From 2-02-FULL-48-14 sp964356195 (GTDB lineage: Bacteria > Patescibacteriota > Gracilibacteria > UBA1369 > 2-02-FULL-48-14), in contig CAYHGP010000036.1 in the NCBI GenBank assembly GCA_964356195.1, positions 1 through 6,090 on the forward strand: DNA of 6,090 bases. Reading direction: 5' to 3'. Position numbers and translations under genes: made by a program. Every line of letters begins with the position of its first letter. Positions within the stretch are counted from its first letter, which is position 1. Shown here piece by piece: positions 1 through 5,785 of the stretch. The notes below the pieces were generated by a model. The model was not told where the DNA came from, made no database searches, and worked only from the letters and a program-made list of their open reading frames with translations.

Positions 1-596
1 GCTCGTTCGTGGTCGCCGCCGAGGGCTTTGAGTCGTGCTGCCACACGAAGGGTTTCGGAAGTGGTGTTGGAGTGCATGAAACAGCCGGTGTCGTAGTAGA
101 GACCTTGGAGCAAAGCGGTGGCCATGGTGGGTGTGATGGCCCATCCGCAGTAGGTGCTGAGCAGAAAAATAATGAAGCAAGTGGCGGGAGTTTGAGGCAG
201 CACAATATTTACGTTTCCAAAAAAATCGTTACTGGGATGGTGGTCGATGTTGAGAAGTTTCACGCGGTTTCGATCCAAAAGTTCCGGCTTGCTTTCATGA
301 AAAGCCATGAGCTTGTGAGCGCCGCAATCCACCGTGATGACGAGGTCAAAATCTTCTGGGTTGAAATCTTGGACGTAGTCTTTGGCACCTTTGAGGCCGA
401 GGCAGCTTTCGGGAGGGGTGTCCACGCAAGCGGAGACCACGGTTTTTCCATAATTTTCCAAGGCTTCGCGGAGAGCGAGGTTGGCACCAATTGCGTCGGC
501 ATCGGGGTTTTTGTGGGAAATAATCACAATGCGCTGCGCCCATTGGAGCAGGTTTTTTGCTTTCTCAAATTCGTCGATGAGGGCGTTTTTTTCCAT
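1..596 (-). CDS. DHH-family phosphoesterase (NrnA-like nanoRNase / pAp phosphatase), 3' end outside window
   Basis: Read directly from the reverse complement: 198 residues without a stop from the ATG at 594-596 to the window edge. The DHH-family metal-binding motifs appear in order: SHKNPDADAIGAN (residues 27-39, with D32 and D34), VDCG (89-92, D90), NIDHHPSN (116-123, the D118-H119-H120 signature) and YYDTG (167-171, D169). Proteins with this pattern are Mn2+-dependent cytoplasmic enzymes; NrnA members degrade very short RNAs and/or dephosphorylate 3'-phosphoadenosine 5'-phosphate. NrnA proteins are usually a little over 300 residues, so the C-terminal DHHA1 substrate-binding domain should lie beyond base 1. 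The start is the only ATG after an in-frame TAG at 609-611; no clear Shine-Dalgarno precedes it. Family assignment is firm; which substrate it uses (nanoRNA, pAp or c-di-nucleotide) cannot be decided without the C-terminal half. It lies 148 nt downstream of the membrane-protein gene on the same strand, with no obvious pathway link. Confidence 0.9.
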   Translation of the reverse strand, partial: MEKNALIDEFEKAKNLLQWAQRIVIISHKNPDADAIGANLALREALENYGKTVVSACVDTPPESCLGLKGAKDYVQDFNPEDFDLVITVDCGAHKLMAFHESKPELLDRNRVKLLNIDHHPSNDFFGNVNIVLPQTPATCFIIFLLSTYCGWAITPTMATALLQGLYYDTGCFMHSNTTSETLRVAARLKALGGDHER

Positions 597-744
597 CGGG
601 CGTAAAAACTAAGGACTCATTGTTTCACAGCTCGCCTTTGAGGAGAAGAGAAAGTTTTATGGTGTAATTTTGATCTGGGATGGGCTTCCTAGGAAGGCAT
701 GCTAACCTGTAATTTTACTTACGCCTTCGTCCGCATTCAATCTG

Positions 745-1107
745 TCAAGAGCGTGTCGCCCAAAAAGTTCCGCCTACGATGAGGATAAAAAATACAATGA
801 TGAACAAGAGCCAGATCATGGAAAGTCCGTGGATGACGTAATAACTCAGAGGGTGCTGAACTGCTGCTGTTTCGAGACTTCCTAGTTTTTCCTGTGGAAT
901 TATTCCCAGCATGGCTCCAAATCGGTAAGTGTAGCCGTAGATATAAGCGACGGTTATCAGGCCTTGTGTAAACCATTGGGCGACGGTCGGCAATTCAACG
1001 GTTACCCAAAGTCCCACTACAAAAACAAGCACAAACCCCACGGCTCCGAGCAGCGCAAAAAGAATACGAGTACGTTTAGAGGGCGGTGATTTTCTGTCTG
1101 GAGACAT
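745..1107 (-). CDS. Small two-helix membrane protein, unknown function
   Basis: 120 residues from the ATG at 1105-1107 to a TGA at 745-747. A short basic, proline-containing N terminus (about residues 1-13) is followed by a strongly hydrophobic segment at about 14-37. A moderately hydrophobic aromatic stretch follows (about 40-70, with AYIYGYTYRFG). A polar linker (IPQEKLGSLET, about 70-80) precedes a second long hydrophobic helix at about 89-115. The basic N terminus suggests the start is cytoplasmic. I do not recognise the family and see no catalytic motif. The first 32 nt overlap the 3' end of the thioredoxin reductase gene in another frame, which implies co-transcription and perhaps translational coupling. 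A TTG two codons upstream (1113) is an alternative start; neither has a good Shine-Dalgarno. A role with the upstream redox genes, such as an anchor or membrane redox partner, is only a guess, and no heme-ligand or cysteine pattern supports it. Confidence 0.72.
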   Translation of the reverse strand: MSPDRKSPPSKRTRILFALLGAVGFVLVFVVGLWVTVELPTVAQWFTQGLITVAYIYGYTYRFGAMLGIIPQEKLGSLETAAVQHPLSYYVIHGLSMIWLLFIIVFFILIVGGTFWATRS

Positions 1108-1993
1108 ATTCAAAAGCCATATAAGCCGCCTTGGTGCCTTCGGCCACTCCGACGATGGCTTGTTTCCACTCGGTGTCGGTGACGTCGCCGGCGGCGTAAA
1201 AACCGGGAACGTTGGTTTCGCTCATGTGATTGATGAGCAACTCGCCCTTGGCGTTTTTTGTAACGCCGAGTTCATTCACCATGTCCGTGAGCGGGATGCG
1301 TCCGATTTCAATGAATACTCCTTGGGTATCCATTTCTTCGCCGGTGTCGAATTTCACTTTTTTCACGGTGGTGTCTCCGAGAATTTCCGTAATATTCGTT
1401 TTGAATTTTGCGGCGATATTCGGCGTGGCTTCCATGCGCTTCAAGTTGATGGGCTCGGCCTTTGTGAAGCTTTCACCGCGATACACAATAGTGACGTGAG
1501 CCGCGTGTTGCGCCAAAATGAGGGACTCTTTCACGGCGCTGTCGCCTCCTCCAACCATTATCACATTTTTGCCCTTGAAAAAGCCGGCGTCACAAGTGGC
1601 ACAGTAGGAAACTCCTTTGGCTGAAAATTCCGCTTCGCCGGGGATGCCGAGTTTGCGGTACGTGGTTCCGGTAGCCAGTAGCACGGTGCGTGATTCGAAA
1701 AGTTCTTTCCCAAATTGAACTTTAAAAATGTCGCCTTCTTTTTTAATGGAGGTGACGCGGTTTCCTATTTTGAAGGGGACGTCATTGGCCTTGGCGTGAT
1801 TGATGAGTTGATCGGCGAGGCCTTGGCCGCTGAGAGAAATGAAGCCCGGGTAATTTTCTACAAGATGCGTGGTGGTGATGGTTCCTCCGAGTCCTTCGGT
1901 GAGAATAGCCACTTCCATGTTGAAGCGACGCGCGTAAATGGATGCGCCGAGTCCCGCGCAACCGCCTCCTACAATGAGTAAATCGTAAAGCAT
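1076..1993 (-). CDS. trxB: Thioredoxin reductase-like flavoprotein (TrxB family)
   Basis: 305 residues, normal length for low-molecular-weight bacterial thioredoxin reductase. The FAD-binding dinucleotide fold is at the N terminus (GGGCAG, residues 9-14). The redox-active disulfide is CATC (C131, C134) followed by D135, as in TrxB. The second nucleotide-binding motif is GGGDSA (148-153), and the C-terminal FAD contact is AAGDVTD (267-273), then WKQAI and a long helix. These enzymes pass electrons through FAD and the CxxC pair to thioredoxin in the cytoplasm. Where classical enzymes have HRRxxxR for the NADPH 2'-phosphate, this one has YRGESFTK (171-178): only R172 matches, with G173 and T177 in place of the other two arginines. 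It may therefore prefer NADH or another donor. The gene starts 2 nt after a [2Fe-2S] ferredoxin gene, and its end overlaps a membrane-protein gene. The start ATG (1991-1993) is preceded by AAGTAAAA rather than a strong Shine-Dalgarno. The symbol marks the family, not proven electron-donor specificity. No thioredoxin gene is in the window. Confidence 0.9.
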   Translation of the reverse strand: MLYDLLIVGGGCAGLGASIYARRFNMEVAILTEGLGGTITTTHLVENYPGFISLSGQGLADQLINHAKANDVPFKIGNRVTSIKKEGDIFKVQFGKELFESRTVLLATGTTYRKLGIPGEAEFSAKGVSYCATCDAGFFKGKNVIMVGGGDSAVKESLILAQHAAHVTIVYRGESFTKAEPINLKRMEATPNIAAKFKTNITEILGDTTVKKVKFDTGEEMDTQGVFIEIGRIPLTDMVNELGVTKNAKGELLINHMSETNVPGFYAAGDVTDTEWKQAIVGVAEGTKAAYMAFEYVSRQKITAL

Positions 1994-1995
1994 TT

Positions 1996-2286
1996 TTACT
2001 TGGAATTTTTAAGTTCTTTGAGCTTGGCTTCGAAGCGATGGGGGAGCATATGGTTCTCTACTTTTCCATCCATGATCACGAGCGAGAGCGGTCCCGAGTG
2101 CTGTGAAAAAAAGACATTCGGACCTTCTTCACAGTGACTGAGGCAGCCTGTTTTTTCAAGTCGAAATTGGCCGTCCGTGGTGGTTTCTCCCGCTTTTATT
2201 CCGAGGATTTCTTCCGCCTTCGCCACGTTCTCCTCCGCAAAATTCCGGCGACACGAGCCCCCCATACAAATTTTAATGGTGTGCAT
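1996..2286 (-). CDS. Thioredoxin-like [2Fe-2S] ferredoxin
   Basis: 96 residues with four cysteines spaced C7-x4-C12-x35-C48-x3-C52 (motifs CMGGSCRRN and CLSHCEEGPNVFF). This is the pattern of the thioredoxin-fold [2Fe-2S] ferredoxins and of the NuoE/HoxE-type cluster domain, where the last two cysteines precede a G-P-x-V segment. It should be a soluble one-electron carrier in the cytoplasm. The rest is a short mixed alpha/beta protein with a lysine-rich C terminus (KLKELKNSK) and no membrane segment. The ATG shares its A with the TAA stop of the large upstream gene (TAATG), so translation is probably coupled. The thioredoxin reductase starts 2 nt after its stop. This placement suggests it may donate electrons to, or accept them from, that flavoprotein, which is inference. 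A stand-alone NuoE-like subunit is less likely because no other hydrogenase or complex I gene is nearby. Confidence 0.88.
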   Translation of the reverse strand: MHTIKICMGGSCRRNFAEENVAKAEEILGIKAGETTTDGQFRLEKTGCLSHCEEGPNVFFSQHSGPLSLVIMDGKVENHMLPHRFEAKLKELKNSK

Positions 2287-4478
2287 TAGTTAACGATGTC
2301 GTTAATTAGGCGGTCTGTGTTGTTTTCGCCATGCACGTTGAAGTATTGTGCAAATTTTGCCTCGATCACCATTTTTCCCATTTCACGGCGAATGTTGGGG
2401 GAATTGATGAAGTTGCCTTTGTTTCCACCACTCAAGTGCATTCTATCCGCATCGTCCGCCATGAACTCCCTCAGCATATGTTTGGCGTATAATACGAATT
2501 TGTCTTCAATGGTATCTCCCAAATGGAGCTGGTCCTTGCCCTCTCTGTTCTTGAGCATTAAATGTTGAGGGTACCTGGCTTCTCGAATTATCTCTTTGGT
2601 TGATGCCTTTCCTTGCATGAGTTCTTCATCTTCAATGATTCCTAATTTTAGTCGTTCTCCTCCTGTCGTACTTACATCTCCCATATCGTACATAATACGA
2701 TCTGCTTCCAGCACTTCCACTTGCCACTTGTCACGAGGGTTGCTTACTTCATCAACAGTTTTGTCCGCCAAAGTTTCTGACCGTCTCATCCACTTCGCTT
2801 TATCGTAAAGGAACTCATCTTTTTGGCTTGAACCTCTTTCTTCCATCTTCTTGTTTACGCCGAAGACCTTTCTATAGAGTTCTCCTTGCACTTCTCCTAC
2901 TTCAAGATCGCCTTGCTGTTCCAGTCGCTCGGTGTCTTTCAAAAGACTTCCTTTCCCCCTCTCGGTACGCATTCTCTTCAGAAAAGTTTCTTCCGCCTCT
3001 CCGTCAAAATGATCTACGTGAGAGAGGTCCAATGGATTGGTAGATTCACGGTTTTTTTGTTCGGCTGCATCGCGCAGCATTTTCTCACGGTTGGCATGGC
3101 TGGCATCAATGAAGGATTTGTCATCTCTGAGGTATTCCGGTAGTTGGAAATATTCATTCACTATTCTAGCTCGTTCCGGTATGGTTTCTTTCTCAAGAAC
3201 AGTGAGTTTGGCATCTTGTAAGGAAAGATCCGCGACCTGCATTTGTGTTTTCATTTTTATCTTTTCTTCGTCCGTAAACAGAGGGATGTGTCCGGCCTCC
3301 GCGTCTTCCAAAAGGGCGCTGTATTCCAAAGCTTGGACGCTGGTTTTGCCCATTTTGCTTTCCAATTCCGGCAGGTAGGCCTGCAAGTTGTGGAAACGCA
3401 TTTTGTCGGTACGCATTTTGAGTTTTTTTGCTTCCTCCGGGGGGTGGTTTTCTAAAAGTTTGTCTCGTTTCGCGTACGCTTTTCTCCTTTCCGCCAAAAC
3501 TTTGTCCAAAGCGCCGGCGATGCTATCCATCTTATTGAAATCTACGAGATCTTCATTATATTGGATGAATTCCCACGCTGCTTCGCGTATTTTACCGTGA
3601 GGAGTTACCATTTCGTCGCCGCCAAACAATTCTTTTTCAGCCAAAATGCGAGAAGTATAAGCTTTTACTTTTGCATCATACGCATCAAGAACTTCTTTTT
3701 TGAGAGTGGCGGTGTCTTTCCCGGCGCGGGGAACTCTTTGCCTTCTCCTGAATTCATTTTGAACGGCGGACGGTGATTTTTCCACTTCTTTGATCTCTTC
3801 CATGATGCTCTTTAAGCGGTCACCTTTTGCTTCCATGAATCCATCTTCACCTTTCATGAGCTGGTCATCAAAGTAGCTGAAATATTCATCTCGGATCATG
3901 GGGTTGTTGCAGACTTGTCTCAGTTTCGATCTAAATTCCAAACGTGGCCTAAAGAAATCTTTTAATTTGGCAAGAACATCGACTTTGTTTAACTCTCCTT
4001 TCTCGTACAAGGGGCAATCTGCAAATTTTTCTTTCAGGTAACGCTTCTCCGCTCCTAGGAATTTTGCTTCCTTGGCGTGGATAGGGAGGAAAACTCCGGA
4101 TTCTCTGAGTTGTTTCTCGTAAAAATGTTCCGCGGCCCGGTTGAACTTGGTCTCCATTTTAGCGAGTTCATATCCGCTTTTTGCATTTTCTACTTCGTCG
4201 ATGTATTTTTCTTCATTGATTCCGGTTTTTGCCTGGAACGCCTTTAAACCTTCAACAAGGTTGTCTTTCTTTTTTTTATCTTCCAGTTTCAAGGTGTGGT
4301 CCACTTCATCATAGGAACTCTCACCCTTGTCTTTATTTCTTGCATACTTTCCTTTAAGCGCGTCTTTCTCATCATCTCCATAAGCTGCCGAATTGTAGCG
4401 ATCCATGTCTCGATGACAAATCGGTGACAAGGGCCACGGATTTGCTGGATTTCGCAAACATTGGTTGAGGGAAAGCAT
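2286..4478 (-). CDS. Large charged helical protein of unknown function, start uncertain
   Basis: 730 residues from the ATG at 4476-4478, bounded upstream by an in-frame TAA at 4488-4490. The family is not recognised. The protein is very rich in Lys, Glu, Asp and Arg, has no signal peptide or membrane segment, and looks almost wholly alpha-helical, with likely coiled-coil stretches (for example around residues 62-125, 215-245, 322-365 and 400-440). Cysteine is nearly absent (C155 and C190 in the main body), so it is unlikely to be a redox protein. A weak internal similarity exists between about 183-230 (IRDEYF...GFMEAKGDRLKSIM) and about 435-472 (LPEYLRDDKSFIDA...REKML), possibly degenerate repeats. 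Residues 1-24 (with NPANPWPLSPICHRD) differ in character, and M25 (ATG at 4404-4406) is the more natural start, giving 706 residues. Its stop overlaps the ferredoxin start by one base. That argues for co-expression but does not tell its job. Only about 20 bases separate the upstream stop from the contig end, so the 5' end deserves caution. Confidence 0.8.
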   Translation of the reverse strand: MLSLNQCLRNPANPWPLSPICHRDMDRYNSAAYGDDEKDALKGKYARNKDKGESSYDEVDHTLKLEDKKKKDNLVEGLKAFQAKTGINEEKYIDEVENAKSGYELAKMETKFNRAAEHFYEKQLRESGVFLPIHAKEAKFLGAEKRYLKEKFADCPLYEKGELNKVDVLAKLKDFFRPRLEFRSKLRQVCNNPMIRDEYFSYFDDQLMKGEDGFMEAKGDRLKSIMEEIKEVEKSPSAVQNEFRRRQRVPRAGKDTATLKKEVLDAYDAKVKAYTSRILAEKELFGGDEMVTPHGKIREAAWEFIQYNEDLVDFNKMDSIAGALDKVLAERRKAYAKRDKLLENHPPEEAKKLKMRTDKMRFHNLQAYLPELESKMGKTSVQALEYSALLEDAEAGHIPLFTDEEKIKMKTQMQVADLSLQDAKLTVLEKETIPERARIVNEYFQLPEYLRDDKSFIDASHANREKMLRDAAEQKNRESTNPLDLSHVDHFDGEAEETFLKRMRTERGKGSLLKDTERLEQQGDLEVGEVQGELYRKVFGVNKKMEERGSSQKDEFLYDKAKWMRRSETLADKTVDEVSNPRDKWQVEVLEADRIMYDMGDVSTTGGERLKLGIIEDEELMQGKASTKEIIREARYPQHLMLKNREGKDQLHLGDTIEDKFVLYAKHMLREFMADDADRMHLSGGNKGNFINSPNIRREMGKMVIEAKFAQYFNVHGENNTDRLINDIVN
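4410..4431. repeat. Imperfect 11-bp tandem repeat before the M25 start of the large gene
   Basis: On the minus strand the units read CTTGTCACCGA and TTTGTCATCGA, directly adjacent and matching at 9 of 11 bases. The copy ends 3 nt before the ATG at 4404-4406. Each copy carries TTGTCA, a -35-like hexamer. Two short units can arise by chance, so a regulatory role is only possible. Confidence 0.35.
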
Positions 4479-4507
4479 TTTTCGGACTTAAGGGGATTCT
4501 ATTTTAG

Positions 4508-4607
4508 NNNNNNNNNNNNNNNNNNNNNNNNNNNNNNNNNNNNNNNNNNNNNNNNNNNNNNNNNNNNNNNNNNNNNNNNNNNNNNNNNNNNNNNNNNNNN
4601 NNNNNNN
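4508..4607. other. Assembly gap (100 N)
   Basis: Exactly 100 unknown bases, the usual placeholder for a scaffold join of unknown true size. It removes the 3' end of the mgtE-like gene and the upstream region of the large charged gene. The apparent stop TAG at 4499-4501 in line with mgtE depends on the arbitrary gap length and should not be used. Adjacency and orientation of the two flanking contigs rest on linking data not visible here. Confidence 0.99.
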
Positions 4608-5566
4608 AGCCAAGTGGCAGTTCCGAGGTAAACCAAGACGCTGAGCAAATCTTGAATGATGGTGGCAATGGGGCCGCTTGCGTTGGCTGGGTCCAGTTTG
4701 ATTTTTCCGAACAAAAAAGGCACTACGAGGCCCGTCACCATGGAAGAGAGAATCGCGAAAAAGAGGGCGATGGCGAGTACCAGACTCACTGTTTCTTCTC
4801 TGTAAATGAGGAAACTAAGAAGAAAAAGCAGGGCGCTGGTGAGGGCTCCGATGGTAGCGATAATAGGTACTTGGTGGAAGAAATACTTGCTCAAAGCCAG
4901 TTTCGGTTTGGTCGCTAAATCTCGAATGATGAAGACTTGCATCTGTGCGCCCACGGCGTCCGCCATGTACACAATGAGGGGAATAAATGCGGCCAAAATT
5001 AAATTTTTGGATAGAGTCTCTTCAAAACTCCCCACAATTCCCGCGGTCGCCACGCCCCCCAGCAGTCCCAGCAGCAGCCAAGGGAGGCGGTGTTTCAGGG
5101 ACTGTAGGATTGGAAGTTTCAGAACATTATCGACGTTGCCGTTGTGGGCGATACCTCCAAATTTCAGAATGTTTTCCACGGCTTCGTTATCTAGAATCCT
5201 TAGGAGTACGTCGGAAGGTACGGCTCCCAGAAGATGATTCTCTTCATCCACCACCGGGACTGCTTTTAAGTTGTGCTTCAAGGCGGTGTAGACCACTTGT
5301 TCTTGGTGTGTGCCTGCGTGTACGGTGACCAGTTTCCGTATATCGATTTGTTTCAGTTTCTTGGATTTCGCCGAACGGAAGACCTCTTTGATGGAAGCCA
5401 CACCCTTTAAATGATTCTCTGCGTCGGTGATGTAAATATAGTTGATGGTTTCGAGCTCTTTTACTTTTTTAAGTAAAAATTGTTCAAGTTCGGCAACGGT
5501 GGCATCACCTTGAATGATGGGAATTTTAGTCGTCATCAAGTTCGCGGCGGTTTTTTTGGGATGCAT
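4608..5566 (-). CDS. mgtE: MgtE-family Mg2+ transporter lacking the N domain, 3' end lost in gap
   Basis: 319 residues are readable before the gap. Residues about 8-130 form a tandem CBS pair (ANLMTTKIPIIQGDATV at the start; KAVPVVDEENHLLGAV in the second). After a connecting helix come five hydrophobic segments at about 161-182, 188-213, 228-255, 258-288 and 298-319, the MgtE/SLC41 layout. The segment IPLIVYMADAVGAQMQ (195-210) and the last-helix block LDPANASGP...IIQDLL (291-308) are family hallmarks. D306 sits where the pore-lining, Mg2+-binding aspartate of MgtE is expected. MgtE is a dimeric inner-membrane channel gated by Mg2+ bound to its cytoplasmic domains. Typical bacterial MgtE is about 450 residues with an N domain before the CBS pair. 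That domain is absent here, and only a short tail should be missing at the C end. The ATG at 5564-5566 has no Shine-Dalgarno; M11 is an alternative, and an SD-led ATG at 5601-5603 lies one base out of frame. Confidence 0.87.
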
Positions 5567-5603
5567 GGAGATGGGGCTGGAGCTGGAGGGATTTTATGCG
5601 CAT
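5526..5603 (-). CDS. Possible 25-residue leader ORF, or misframed true start of mgtE
   Basis: An ATG at 5601-5603 follows GTGAGG with 8 nt spacing, the best ribosome-binding site in the window. It opens 25 codons (starting MRIKSLQLQPHLHASQ) ending in TAA at 5526-5528, overlapping the first 13 codons of mgtE in another frame. There is no recognisable peptide family. Deleting one A from the A7 tract (T7 on the plus strand at 5551-5557) would fuse this start to the mgtE frame just before KTAANLMTT. It may therefore be a real leader peptide, a sequencing indel, or chance. Confidence 0.25.
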   Translation of the reverse strand: MRIKSLQLQPHLHASQKNRRELDDD

Positions 5604-5611
5604 TAAGAATA

Positions 5612-5617
5612 CCTCAC
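5612..5617 (-). promoter_or_regulatory. Ribosome-binding site GTGAGG, out of frame with mgtE
   Basis: GTGAGG on the minus strand lies 8 nt before the ATG at 5601-5603. Most other starts in the window have no comparable site, so this one bears on where mgtE translation begins: the annotated ATG at 5566 has only CCCCATCTCC before it. Confidence 0.5.
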
Positions 5618-5622
5618 TTCAT

Positions 5623-5784
5623 TTAGCGCACAGGTTTTATTTTTCCAGCTGCAACGGCTTTATCGTATTTTTTAATCAAATTAAGTTGATCCTGGTTGGC
5701 TTTCCTTAAAGCTTCTTTCACTATCCTATTTTCTACACTAGGAGGAATATTTTTGATGTTGAATTGTGATTTTGTAGTTGGCAT
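5623..5784 (-). CDS. Small charged protein next to zeta-like kinase, unknown
   Basis: 53 residues, ATG at 5782-5784 and TAA at 5623-5625, starting one base after the kinase stop (TGA-T-ATG), so it is probably translated from the same message. The sequence begins MPTTKSQFNIKNIPPSVENR. It then has one long predicted helix (about residues 15-47, basic and polar, with KEALRKANQDQLNLIKKYDK) and ends GKIKPVR. There is no membrane segment and no cysteine. The short strand-like start followed by a helix after IPPSV vaguely recalls small DNA-binding antitoxins, but it lacks a clear second helix, so I do not assign a family. An antitoxin or partner role rests on position only; in classical epsilon/zeta and PezAT systems the antitoxin gene comes before the toxin, not after. 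Base composition is AT-rich like the kinase gene. Confidence 0.65.
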   Translation of the reverse strand: MPTTKSQFNIKNIPPSVENRIVKEALRKANQDQLNLIKKYDKAVAAGKIKPVR

Positions 5785-5785
5785 A

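Noticed and set aside
9..605. 198-codon open frame on the plus strand
   Set aside because: It is the shadow of the DHH phosphoesterase on the minus strand, whose metal-binding motifs are clear; the plus-strand translation resembles nothing.
685..696. CTTCCTAGGAAG as a terminator stem
   Set aside because: The palindrome leaves no room for a loop, the longer arms mismatch, and no T run follows on either strand.
700..747. TTGACA on the minus strand at 742-747 as a promoter for the DHH gene
   Set aside because: The hexamer fits, but the nearest good -10 (TAAAAT) is about 25 nt away, and the hexamer overlaps the stop of the membrane protein.
1160..1981. Several open frames on the plus strand opposite trxB
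   Set aside because: Shadow frames over a gene with firm FAD, CxxC and nucleotide-binding motifs.
2296..3776. Multiple plus-strand frames of 70-113 codons
   Set aside because: Low-complexity shadows of the large charged gene, rich in Ser, Phe and Leu as expected from antisense reading of Lys/Glu codons.
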